A stretch of 64,000 nt of DNA, from contig JAWKTB010000004.1 of NCBI GenBank assembly GCA_041402005.1, forward strand, positions 62,001 to 126,000, written 5' to 3'. This DNA is from JAJRXR01 sp041402005. Lineage in GTDB: Bacteria; Planctomycetota; Phycisphaerae; Phycisphaerales; UBA1924. Within the stretch, counting starts at the first letter, position 1, and each line of letters begins with the position of its first letter. Below the pieces are notes generated by a model that did not search any database, had not been told where the DNA came from, and saw only the letters and a list, made by a program, of their open reading frames with translations. Positions 1-7,572 of the stretch are shown piece by piece. The translations under genes were made by a program, and so were the position numbers.

Positions 1-339
1 GGCAGCGTGCTGAGCATGCAGGAACTGGGCGAAGCGGTCGGCGCCGACTTCATCATCCACGCCCTGGTCACCGAGTTCACCCTGTCGGCCGACGGTGTCT
101 CGAACATGCCGACCGCCACCCTGCAGGTCCGCGTCTACGACGTGCTCCAGCAGAAGACGGTCTGGCCCTCGGGTGACGGGGAGATGTACCCGTTGACGAT
201 CCAGGCCCGGAACATGCCGGGGTTCGCACCCCAGGGTGACGAGCGGCTCGCCGCGGAGGGCAAGCTCGCGGACCAGCTCGGCCTCGCGCTCGCCCAGCTC
301 TTCTACAAGCACGAGATCACCGAGGACGCGCGTCACTAG
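1..339 (+). CDS. Hypothetical protein, C-terminal part (5' end outside window)
   Basis: The frame is open from base 1, so the start lies upstream; about 112 residues are visible. The visible part has alternating beta/alpha character. A segment GADFIIHALVTEF is followed by a strand-rich part (TATLQVRVYDVLQQKTVWP) and a C-terminal amphipathic helix (LADQLGLALAQLFYKHE). This resembles the core of small envelope proteins of the LpoB/CsgG-like fold, in which a GAD-then-strand motif is common, but I see no diagnostic residues. No signal peptide can be judged because the N terminus is missing. The next gene starts 57 bases downstream on the same strand. No specific function is assigned. Confidence 0.6.
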   Translation, partial: GSVLSMQELGEAVGADFIIHALVTEFTLSADGVSNMPTATLQVRVYDVLQQKTVWPSGDGEMYPLTIQARNMPGFAPQGDERLAAEGKLADQLGLALAQLFYKHEITEDARH

Positions 340-396
340 CGTCACGATCCTCGGGTCGACGCCGGTCGGGCGAAGATCTCCTAGGCTTGCCCCGTC

Positions 397-1437
397 ATGG
401 GCGAGTCCATCGCGAGCGCTTCGTCTGTCGTTCACCTGCTCGAGCCGCCACGTGCTCGTGGCGGACGCGATCGGGGGCGAGAGTCCTCACTCCTCGCCTT
501 CGCCCACCACCGCCATGCCGGGCTCGTGGAACCCGGGCGGGTCGTGCTCCTCGGCGACCAGATGAGCCGGGAGGCGGCCCTCGCGCACGGGCTCGCCTGG
601 GATCGTGTCCTCACCCCGGTCGCCGGGCGTCTGGGCCCGAGCTGGCCCGCCATCCGGCGGGAGATCGCGGGCGCGAAGCTCGTGCGCTGCTGGTCGGTGG
701 GCGCCCTTCGGATGGTCGGCGCCCTTGCCGGCCTGAGCCGTGTCGGCGGCGTGCGCGCAACACTGCTCGAAGCGCCTCGCGGCGCGCGGGATCGGCGCAT
801 GATTACCCGGCTCGGCGCGAGACTCGACCGGGTCGATGTGTTCGACGAGCAGGACGGCGCGGCGTGGCGCGAGGTCGGCGTTCCCTCCGAACGTGTGCAC
901 GTCCATGACCCCGCCGACACCCCCCCGCTTCCATCGTGGACGACGCAGCGCATCGAAATCACCGGTCGGCGTCCGGGCCAGCTCGTCCTTACGACGCTGG
1001 GCGATCACCCGGGCGACTCCGACGCCCGCCGACTGTCCTTCCTGCTCGCGATCCTGTCGGTCGGCGACTACGTCGCCCTGGGGCTCTGCCCAGCCGGCGC
1101 GCACGATCTCGAGGCGGGGCGCCGATACCACCGCATGCTCGGCGAACGCTTCGACTTCCAGATCTCGAGCCGTCCGACGATCGAGCTGCTCCGGGCCGCC
1201 GACGTCTGCGTCTGGCCCGATCCGACCGAACGCGAACCCGCCCGCGGCGCCAGGGCGCTGCTCCGCGCGGCGGCCGATCGCTTGGGTGTCGAGATCATCG
1301 ATCCGCCCGAGTACGCCAACCCCGCCGGCCCCACACCGCCCGAGATGGTCCGCCCGGCGCTGCGTCTGTTCACCGGCGCCCGCGAGGCGGCTTCGACACT
1401 CCATGCCGAGCCTGTCATGGCCGGGAGTGGCCGGTGA
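397..1437 (+). CDS. Glycosyltransferase-like (GT-B-like) hypothetical protein
   Basis: A 346-residue soluble protein with no signal peptide or membrane segment. It reads as two Rossmann-like halves. The N-terminal half has LVEPGRVVLLGDQMS and a Val/Gly/Ala-rich middle; the C-terminal half has GQLVLTTLGDHPGDS, a helix, RPTIELLRAADVCVWPD and further helices. The late pattern 'E-L-L-R-A-A-D-V' resembles the 'll..aDv.v.PS' segment of GT4-like glycosyltransferases, but the usual E-x7-E nucleotide-sugar motif is not clear. ATG at 397 is the first good start; no strong ribosome binding site precedes it. The stop overlaps the possible GTG start of the phosphatase gene, so the two are probably co-transcribed. 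A role in envelope polysaccharide is inferred from that pairing only. Confidence 0.6.
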   Translation: MGESIASASSVVHLLEPPRARGGRDRGRESSLLAFAHHRHAGLVEPGRVVLLGDQMSREAALAHGLAWDRVLTPVAGRLGPSWPAIRREIAGAKLVRCWSVGALRMVGALAGLSRVGGVRATLLEAPRGARDRRMITRLGARLDRVDVFDEQDGAAWREVGVPSERVHVHDPADTPPLPSWTTQRIEITGRRPGQLVLTTLGDHPGDSDARRLSFLLAILSVGDYVALGLCPAGAHDLEAGRRYHRMLGERFDFQISSRPTIELLRAADVCVWPDPTEREPARGARALLRAAADRLGVEIIDPPEYANPAGPTPPEMVRPALRLFTGAREAASTLHAEPVMAGSGR

Positions 1438-1922
1438 CGCCGATGGACAGGCAGGGCGTCCTCTTCGTCTGCCTGGGCAACATCTGCCGCTCGCCGCTGG
1501 CCGAGGGGATCTTCATCCACATGGCCCGCGAGCGGGGCGTGCTCGACCGTTTCGACGTCGACTCGTGCGGCACCGGCGCCTACCACGTCGGCGAGCGGGC
1601 CGACCCGCGCTCGATCCGCGTCGCGAAGAAACACGGCATCGACCTCCCCTCGATCGCCCGGCAGTTCGAGCCTCGCGCGGACATCGAGCGGTTCGATCTG
1701 ATCCTCGCGATGGACCGCCAGAATCGGCGCCATCTGGTCCGCGCCGGGGCGCTGGAGGATCGCGTGCGTCTGATGCGATCGTACGACCCGACGCTCGCGG
1801 TCGAGGACGAGATGGACGTGCCCGACCCGTACTACGGCGCCGGGGACGGATTTCAGACGGTGTACGAGATGCTCACGAGGGCGTGCGCGGGGCTGCTGGA
1901 CTCATTGGAGGGCCGCACGTGA
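1434..1922 (+). CDS. Low-molecular-weight protein tyrosine phosphatase
   Basis: About 162 residues, normal for the LMW-PTP family (Wzb/YwlE/arsenate reductase fold). The P-loop signature C-x5-R is complete as CLGNICRS near residues 13-20, with Cys13 as nucleophile and Arg19 for phosphate binding. The general-acid loop DPYYG appears near residue 130 (VPDPYYGAGDGF). The aromatic pair after Asp-Pro and the spacing fit the tyrosine/arginine-phosphatase branch. GTG at 1434 overlaps the upstream stop (GTGA), which favours translational coupling; ATG at 1443 is the alternative start. Partners of this family usually act on bacterial tyrosine kinases of exopolysaccharide export or on protein-arginine phosphates; no kinase gene is visible here. 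The gene is followed by a paired hairpin repeat and a terminator-like stem. Confidence 0.93.
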   Translation: MTPMDRQGVLFVCLGNICRSPLAEGIFIHMARERGVLDRFDVDSCGTGAYHVGERADPRSIRVAKKHGIDLPSIARQFEPRADIERFDLILAMDRQNRRHLVRAGALEDRVRLMRSYDPTLAVEDEMDVPDPYYGAGDGFQTVYEMLTRACAGLLDSLEGRT

Positions 1923-2010
1923 GGGTGCCACGGCTTGTCCCGCAAGGGCAAGCCGTGCAGTCCCACCAATTACGGCACGGGTTGCCCTGACGGGACAACC
2001 CGTGGCACCC
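1923..2010. repeat. Paired REP/BIME-like hairpins in inverted orientation
   Basis: Two hairpins of identical design face each other. Unit 1 (1929-1957) has a 9-bp stem CACGGCTTG/CAAGCCGTG, a bulged T, a CCC/GGG clamp and a GCAA loop. Unit 2 (1976-2004) has stem CACGGGTTG/CAACCCGTG, CCC/GGG, a TGAC loop and a bulged A. The outer flanks GGGTGCCACGG (1923-1933) and CCGTGGCACCC (2000-2010) are perfect inverted copies, so 36-base arms pair with few mismatches. The C-to-G change between the stems is matched by a G-to-C change in the opposite arm, so pairing is kept. It lies directly after a stop codon, between convergent genes. I saw no second copy in the window. Confidence 0.75.
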
Positions 2011-2074
2011 GGCCGAGACCAAGCTCAGTCGCCCCATAAGGACGACCGAGTGAGGAGACCAATCCATGTGCGCA

Positions 2075-2095
2075 GGTGGGCGCCCCACCTATTTT
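2075..2095 (+). terminator. Possible intrinsic terminator after the phosphatase gene
   Basis: A perfect 6-bp stem GGTGGG/CCCACC with a 3-base loop (2075-2089) is followed by TATTTT. It sits 150 bases after the phosphatase stop and 35 bases before the end of convergent sucB, where a plus-strand terminator would be expected. The U-run is short, so confidence is moderate. Confidence 0.4.
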
Positions 2096-2129
2096 CTCCA
2101 AGGCTCGACTCCCTGAACCTGTGAGCGCC

Positions 2130-3410
2130 TCACAGATCCAGCATCAGCCGCTGCGGATCCTCGATCGCGTCCTTGATCGCGACGAGGAAGCTCACCGCCT
2201 CGGCGCCGTCCACGATTCGGTGGTCGTAGCTTAGGGCCAGGTACATCATCGGCCTCACCGCAACCTGCCCCGACCCGGCGGGGTATTCCATCGGGCGGTT
2301 CTTGATCGCGTGCATACCGAGGATGGCGGACTGGGGCGGGTTGAGGATCGGCGTGCTCATCAGGCTGCCGAAGACGCCGCCGTTGGTAATCGTGAAGGTG
2401 CCGCCCTGCATCTCGGCGAGGTCGAGCTTGCCCTCTTTCGCGCGACCGCCGAAGTCCTTGATCGCCGACTCGATCCCCGCAAACGAGAGCGTCTCGGCGG
2501 AACGGATGACCGGGACGACCAGGCCCTTCGGGCTGGCGACGGCGATCGCGACGTCGCAGTACCCGTGCTTCTGGATCGCCGGCTTGCCGTCCTCGCCCGC
2601 GACGATGTACGAGTTCACAAGCGGGAACTTGTTCAGTGCCCCGCAGACGGCCTTCACGAAGAAGGACATGAAGCCGAGACCGACGCCGTGCTTCTCGGCG
2701 AACTGGTCCTTGTACTGCTTGCGGAGGGCCATGACGCTGCCCATGTCGCACTCGTTGAACGTCGTCAGCATCGCCGCGGTCTGCTGCGCCTCGACGAGGC
2801 GGGCCGCGACCTTCTGACGCAGCGGGCTCATCCGCTCGAGCGTGACCGAGCGCGAGCCGGGCGCCGTGGTCGAGGCCGCACCGGCCTTGGGGGCAGCGCC
2901 CGAGGGGGCCTTGCCGGCGTCGATCACCGCCTGCACGTCCTGCTCACTGATCCGGTCCCCCACGCCCGTGCCGTGGATCGACCCGAGGTCTACGCCATGC
3001 TCCTCGGCGAGCTTGCGGGCCAGGGGCGTCGCCCGGGCGGAGCCATTGGAGGTTTTCGCGTCCGCATGGTCCGTCGAGGGCATGGGCGGGGCGATCGTCG
3101 CGGTCCCGCCCCCCGACGAGCCCTCGGCCTTGGCCTTCTGCTCGACCTGGGAGGAGGCGCCAGCGGGCTTCTGGGCGGACTCATCGACCTCGCCGATCTC
3201 GGCGCCGATCTCGATCTCCGTCCCCTCGCCCACCTTGCGTTTCAGCAGGCCGGCGGCGGGGGCGAAGATCTCGACGGTGATCTTGTCCGTCTCGACCTCC
3301 GCGACGGTCTCGTCGCGCTCCACCCAGTCGCCGTCGTTCTTCACCCACGAGCTGAGCACGCCGCTGACGACGCTCTCGCCGGCCTCTGGCATCTTGATCG
3401 GGGTCGCCAT
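2130..3410 (-). CDS. sucB: 2-oxoglutarate dehydrogenase E2 component (dihydrolipoyl succinyltransferase)
   Basis: 426 residues with the standard E2 layout. A lipoyl domain covers residues 1-77, with the lipoylation site ETDKITVEI and acceptor Lys43. A Gly/Ser/Ala/Pro-rich linker (about 80-125) follows, then a peripheral subunit-binding domain (about 127-165, TPLARKLAEEHGVDL) and an acyltransferase domain from about residue 190. The active site is YDHRIVDG near the C terminus (His397, Asp401; HxxxDG motif). It transfers the succinyl group from the lipoyl arm to CoA in the TCA cycle. It lies 21 bases downstream of sucA on the same strand, a typical sucAB order. No E3 (lpd) gene is in the window. 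The start at 3410 gives the usual MATPIKMPEAGES N terminus. Confidence 0.97.
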   Translation of the reverse strand: MATPIKMPEAGESVVSGVLSSWVKNDGDWVERDETVAEVETDKITVEIFAPAAGLLKRKVGEGTEIEIGAEIGEVDESAQKPAGASSQVEQKAKAEGSSGGGTATIAPPMPSTDHADAKTSNGSARATPLARKLAEEHGVDLGSIHGTGVGDRISEQDVQAVIDAGKAPSGAAPKAGAASTTAPGSRSVTLERMSPLRQKVAARLVEAQQTAAMLTTFNECDMGSVMALRKQYKDQFAEKHGVGLGFMSFFVKAVCGALNKFPLVNSYIVAGEDGKPAIQKHGYCDVAIAVASPKGLVVPVIRSAETLSFAGIESAIKDFGGRAKEGKLDLAEMQGGTFTITNGGVFGSLMSTPILNPPQSAILGMHAIKNRPMEYPAGSGQVAVRPMMYLALSYDHRIVDGAEAVSFLVAIKDAIEDPQRLMLDL

Positions 3411-3431
3411 CGGATCGTCCTGTCTCGCGCC

Positions 3432-6404
3432 TCACGCGGAGGCGGCCACCCGCCTGGGCTGGGGATTGTCCTTCTGGTCACGCTCGGGCTTTGGGCCGAT
3501 CGCCTCGCTCAGGATCTGCTCCTGCTCCTTCTTGTGCTGGCGCTTGGAGCCGGTCGCGGGCGAGCCCGCCGCCGGGCGCCCGATGTACCGCGGGCGCTCC
3601 ATCCCGAGCTTCTCCTGCATCTGGTCGGAGACGAAGAGGTACGCCGCGGCGTTGCGGGGCTCCTCCTGCACGTACACCCGTTCGGCGGCGTCGGGGTACC
3701 TGCCCATGATCTGGGCGAATAGCTCCGTGTGGAACGGGTACACCTGCTCGATGCGCACGATCGCGACGTCATCGAGGGCGAGCTCGCGTCGACGCTCGTT
3801 GAGCTCGAAGTAGATCTTGCCGCAGCAAAGCACGATTTTGCGAACCTTGCCTCGGTCGGCGTCGTCGCGCGCGAACATCGGGTCGTCGATGATCTCACGG
3901 AACGAGCCGTCGGCCAGTTCCTGGATGTTGCTCGTGTTCACCCGGAGCAAGCTCTTGGGCGTCATCACGATCAACGGCTTGCGGAACGTGCGCTTGATCT
4001 GGCGTCGGAGCAGGTGGAAGGTCTGCGACGCGTCGGTGGGGTAGGCCACCTGCATGTTGTTGTTGCCGCAGAGCTTCAGGAACCGCTCCATGCGTGCGGA
4101 GGAGTGCTCGGGCCCCGCGCCCTCGTACCCGTGGGGCAGGAGCATCGTGAGACCGGACCAGCGCTCCCACTTCGCCTCGGCGGAGGCGAGGAACTGGTCG
4201 ATGATCACCTGGGCGCCGTTGCAGAAGTCCCCGAACTGCGCCTCCCACAACACGAGCATGTTCGGGTCGGCGAGCGAGTACCCATACTCGAATGCGACCA
4301 CGCTCGCCTCGCTCAGAGGCGAGTCGTAGACGCAGAACTTCGCCTGGCGGGGCTTGGCGTCCGCACCGATCGAGCCGGGCGGCTGGTCCGTCCCCGGCTG
4401 GCCCATCTCGCGGATGTGGTTGAGCGGGATGTACGCCTCACCCGTCTCGAAGTCCCGCAGCACCGCGTGCCGGTGGCTGAACGTGCCCCGGCGGCAGTCC
4501 TGGCCCGACAGCCGCACCGCCGTCCCCTCGGCGAGCAGCGTGCCGTAGGCCAGCGCCTCGGCGTCCGCGTAGCTGATGTCGCCGGTCTCCGTCAGGCTGG
4601 CTCGTTGTTTGAGCAGCGCCTTGAGCTTCGGGTTGACGTTGAACCCCTCGGGCGTCCGACCGAGCGCCTCGCAGACTTCCTTCAGCGCCTCGATGGACAC
4701 GCCCGTCTCGACCGGGGCGAACGAGAAACCGTGCGTCAGGCCTTCCCACTTGGCCGAGCCCGGGTCGATCGTCGGGTCGTCGGGCGCCTCGCGTGCCGCG
4801 GCCTGAGCCTTCTCCAGCGCGTCGTCGAGGCGGTGCTTGATCGCCTGCACGTCCGCGTCCTGGATCACGCCCTCGCCCAGCAGTCGTTGCGTGTAGACCT
4901 CGAGCACGCCCGCCTTGTCCTTGATCAGGCGGACCATCAGGGGCTGCGTGAACGAGACCTCGTCCTGCTCGTTGTGCCCGTACCGCCGGAAGCAGACCAT
5001 GTCGATGAACACGTCCCGCTTGAACCGCTCGCGGTACTCGATGGCGAACTGAGCCGCGGCGGCGCAGACCTCGGGGTCGTCCCCGTTGACGTGCAAGATC
5101 GGCGCGTCGATCGCCTTGCCGATGTCCGTGCAGTACCGGCTCGACCGCCCGTCCTCGGGGATGGTCGTGAACCCGATCTGGTTGTTGACGACGACGTGGA
5201 CCGTCCCGCCCGTGGTGTACCCCTCGAGCTGGGACATGTTCAGGACCTCGGCGACGACGCCCTGGCCCGTGACCGCCGCGTCGCCGTGGATCAGCACCGG
5301 GATCACGCGCTCACGCTCGTGGTCGCCCCGGAGGCGCTGCTTGGCCCGGCAGCGCCCCTCGACGACGCCGTCGACCGCCTCGAGGTGGCTCGGGTTCGAC
5401 GCCATCGCAAGGTGGACCATCCTGCCGTTCGGGAAGCGGCGCGTGCCCGAGTACCCCTTGTGGTACTTCACGTCGCCGCTCGCGTCCGCGTAGTCGGGCG
5501 TCCAGTTCTCCTCGAACTCGGTGAAGATCTGCTCGTAGGTCTTCCCGATCACGTTGTTCAGGACGTTGAGGCGCCCGCGATGGGCCATGCCCAGCACGAC
5601 CTCCTCGACGCCCAGATTGCTGGCCGACTCGATGAGATGATTCAGCAGGGGGATGAGCGCCTCGGCGCCCTCGAGGCTGAACCGCTTCTCGCCCGGGTAC
5701 CGCTTGCCCAGGAACTTCTCGAACAGGTCACTCCGGACGAGCTGCTCGAGGATGTGCGCCCGACGCGCCCGGTCGAGTTCGATCCGCCCGCCGGCCCGCT
5801 CGAAGCGTTCGAGGAGCCACGCACGCTGCTCCTCGTCCTGGATGTGCATGAACTCGACGCCGATGGTCCCGCAGTAGGTCTCCTCCAGGCGTCGGATGAC
5901 CTCGCGCAGGGGTAGCTCGCCCGCGACGCCCAGGGCGTCGGCGTCCACCCCGCGGTCCAGATCCTGCGCCGTCAGCTCGTGGTATTCGAGCGTCAGCGTG
6001 ACGGGGCGCTCCCGCTCACGCCCAAGGGGATCGATCTTCGCGCAGAGGTGACCGTGGTTGCGGTAGGCGCCGATGAGGTCGTCGACGACCGCCTGGAAGT
6101 GCGAGGCTCTCCCCGCCGGGCGCCCGGCGCCCGGGGTGATCCGCACCGCCCCGTCCTGTCGCGCCGGGGTGGGGGCGACCACGGGCGGGGTCGAGGCGAT
6201 CGTCATCGGAGCCGGGGGCGCAATCCCCGCGCCGGGGGACAACCGGAGCTCCCCCGCCATCGCCAAGTCGAAGCCCTGGAAGAAGGCGCGCAGGTCCGCC
6301 GTCACCGACCCCGGGTCGGACTGATATCGCCGATACTGCTCGTCGAGAAACTCGGCGTTCCAAGTGTTGAGCGAAGGGGGGACGGGTCGCGGAGCGGAAC
6401 TCAT
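3432..6404 (-). CDS. sucA: 2-oxoglutarate dehydrogenase E1 component
   Basis: About 990 residues, the normal length for the thiamine-diphosphate-dependent E1o subunit. The N-terminal helix FLDEQYRRYQSDPGSV, which docks E1 to E2, is near residues 19-34. Other landmarks are MAHRGRLNVL (about 273-282), GDAAVTGQG (about 374) and VVVNNQIGFTT (about 405-414), the ThDP/Mg site. The C-terminal half carries DQPPGSIGADAKPRQAKF and the transketolase-like pyrimidine-binding part. Together with SucB it decarboxylates 2-oxoglutarate to succinyl-CoA. I chose ATG at 6404 because it begins the family N terminus and is preceded by a GAGGC ribosome site; the frame stays open to 6560 but that part is not family-like. 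A TATGAT promoter element lies 80 bases upstream. Confidence 0.97.
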   Translation of the reverse strand: MSSAPRPVPPSLNTWNAEFLDEQYRRYQSDPGSVTADLRAFFQGFDLAMAGELRLSPGAGIAPPAPMTIASTPPVVAPTPARQDGAVRITPGAGRPAGRASHFQAVVDDLIGAYRNHGHLCAKIDPLGRERERPVTLTLEYHELTAQDLDRGVDADALGVAGELPLREVIRRLEETYCGTIGVEFMHIQDEEQRAWLLERFERAGGRIELDRARRAHILEQLVRSDLFEKFLGKRYPGEKRFSLEGAEALIPLLNHLIESASNLGVEEVVLGMAHRGRLNVLNNVIGKTYEQIFTEFEENWTPDYADASGDVKYHKGYSGTRRFPNGRMVHLAMASNPSHLEAVDGVVEGRCRAKQRLRGDHERERVIPVLIHGDAAVTGQGVVAEVLNMSQLEGYTTGGTVHVVVNNQIGFTTIPEDGRSSRYCTDIGKAIDAPILHVNGDDPEVCAAAAQFAIEYRERFKRDVFIDMVCFRRYGHNEQDEVSFTQPLMVRLIKDKAGVLEVYTQRLLGEGVIQDADVQAIKHRLDDALEKAQAAAREAPDDPTIDPGSAKWEGLTHGFSFAPVETGVSIEALKEVCEALGRTPEGFNVNPKLKALLKQRASLTETGDISYADAEALAYGTLLAEGTAVRLSGQDCRRGTFSHRHAVLRDFETGEAYIPLNHIREMGQPGTDQPPGSIGADAKPRQAKFCVYDSPLSEASVVAFEYGYSLADPNMLVLWEAQFGDFCNGAQVIIDQFLASAEAKWERWSGLTMLLPHGYEGAGPEHSSARMERFLKLCGNNNMQVAYPTDASQTFHLLRRQIKRTFRKPLIVMTPKSLLRVNTSNIQELADGSFREIIDDPMFARDDADRGKVRKIVLCCGKIYFELNERRRELALDDVAIVRIEQVYPFHTELFAQIMGRYPDAAERVYVQEEPRNAAAYLFVSDQMQEKLGMERPRYIGRPAAGSPATGSKRQHKKEQEQILSEAIGPKPERDQKDNPQPRRVAASA

Positions 6405-6485
6405 TTCTGCCTCGCCTCGCCCACTCTCGGGCCGGCCAAACGGGCGAAAACGCGTCTCCTGGGCGCGCGCAGACGCCTCGTGGGG

Positions 6486-6491
6486 ATCATA
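6486..6491 (-). promoter_or_regulatory. -10 promoter element candidate for sucAB
   Basis: On the minus strand the 221-base gap between pstB and sucA (6405-6625) holds TATGAT, five of six matches to the sigma-70 -10 consensus, in a locally AT-richer patch. It would give a leader of about 75 bases to the sucA ATG. The -35 region (around GGTCGG) is weak. The rest of the gap is GC-rich without other clear signals. Confidence 0.4.
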
Positions 6492-6625
6492 GACAGACCT
6501 ATCGGCGCCCGACCGCCGGGGCTGATGATTTCGTGCCCAACCGTCGGCGGAATTCCGCACCCGCCCGGGCCTCGGGAGAGGTCGCCCCGCCCGGATCCGC
6601 CCGCGGGGCGGACCAGGGCCCGGGA

Positions 6626-7540
6626 CTAGCCGAACCGCCCGGTCACGTACTGCTCGGTCTCGGGTCGGTGCGGGTTCTGGAAGATTGCCGCCGTCGGCCC
6701 GTACTCGACCAGGCGCCCCAGGTACATGAACGCCGTGAAGTCGCTCACCCGGGCGGCCTGCTGCATGTTGTGCGTGACGAGCAGGACCGTGTACCGATTG
6801 GAGATCTCGTGGATCAGTTCCTCGATCCGCATGGTCGCGACCGGGTCGAGGGCCGAGCAGGGCTCGTCGAGCAGGAGCACCTCCGGGTCAGCGACGATCG
6901 CCCGGGCGATGCACAGGCGTTGCTGCTGCCCGCCAGACAGCCCGAGGGCCGAGTCACCCAGGCGGTCCTCAACCTCGTCCCACAGCGCCGACGCCCTGAG
7001 CGCCCGCTCGCAGGCCTCGCGGAGCACCCGCCTGCGGTTCTCCCCGTCGATGCGGAGCGGGTAGACGACGTTCTCGAAGATGGACATCGGGAAGGGGTTC
7101 GGGCGCTGGAAGACCATGCCCAGTCGCTTGCGCAGATCGATGACGTCGATGTCGGGGTGGTAAACCGGCGTGCCGTTGAGCGTGATCTGCCCGCCGACGC
7201 GCACGATGTCGATCAGATCGTTGAGACGGTTGATGGACCGAAGGAGGGTGGACTTGCCGCACCCGGAGGGTCCGATGAGGGCGGTGACCTTGCCCCGGGG
7301 GATGGGCATGGAGACGTCGTGGATGGTCTTGTTGTCGCCGTACCAGAGGCTGAAGCCCTCGATCTGAACGACGCCCGGCTCGTCGAGCATCCCGGCGTGG
7401 ATGTCGGAGGTGATCTCGCGCCCGGCGCGGATGGCCTCAATGACGGAGAGCTTCTCCTGGCGGGGCGGACGGTTGAGGTCGACGCCGACGGGCGAGGCCG
7501 GTCGCCATTCGGTCGTCGCGTCGAGGTCCATCTTGGTCAT
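6626..7540 (-). CDS. pstB: Phosphate ABC transporter ATP-binding protein
   Basis: 304 residues. Walker A is GPSGCGKST (about 90-98), the Q-loop lies in GMVFQRPNPFPMSI (about 141-154), the ABC signature is LSGGQQQR (201-208), Walker B is VLLLDEP (221-227) and the switch His is in VTHNM. The Q-loop FQRPNPFPMSI is characteristic of PstB. It powers inorganic phosphate import with PstC and PstA. The protein is about 50 residues longer than usual at the N terminus because of a poorly conserved extension before VQIEGFSLWYG. It lies 32 bases after pstA and ends the pst operon; no phoU follows. Regulation by phosphate starvation is expected from the family, but I could not find a convincing Pho box. 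Confidence 0.96.
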   Translation of the reverse strand: MTKMDLDATTEWRPASPVGVDLNRPPRQEKLSVIEAIRAGREITSDIHAGMLDEPGVVQIEGFSLWYGDNKTIHDVSMPIPRGKVTALIGPSGCGKSTLLRSINRLNDLIDIVRVGGQITLNGTPVYHPDIDVIDLRKRLGMVFQRPNPFPMSIFENVVYPLRIDGENRRRVLREACERALRASALWDEVEDRLGDSALGLSGGQQQRLCIARAIVADPEVLLLDEPCSALDPVATMRIEELIHEISNRYTVLLVTHNMQQAARVSDFTAFMYLGRLVEYGPTAAIFQNPHRPETEQYVTGRFG

Positions 7541-7572
7541 CTCCGCTCCGGACCCCGCACGGGGGTAAAAGC

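Noticed and set aside
6405..6560. N-terminal extension of sucA to 6560
   Set aside because: The added 52 residues do not resemble E1o, and a ribosome site plus the family N terminus mark ATG 6404.
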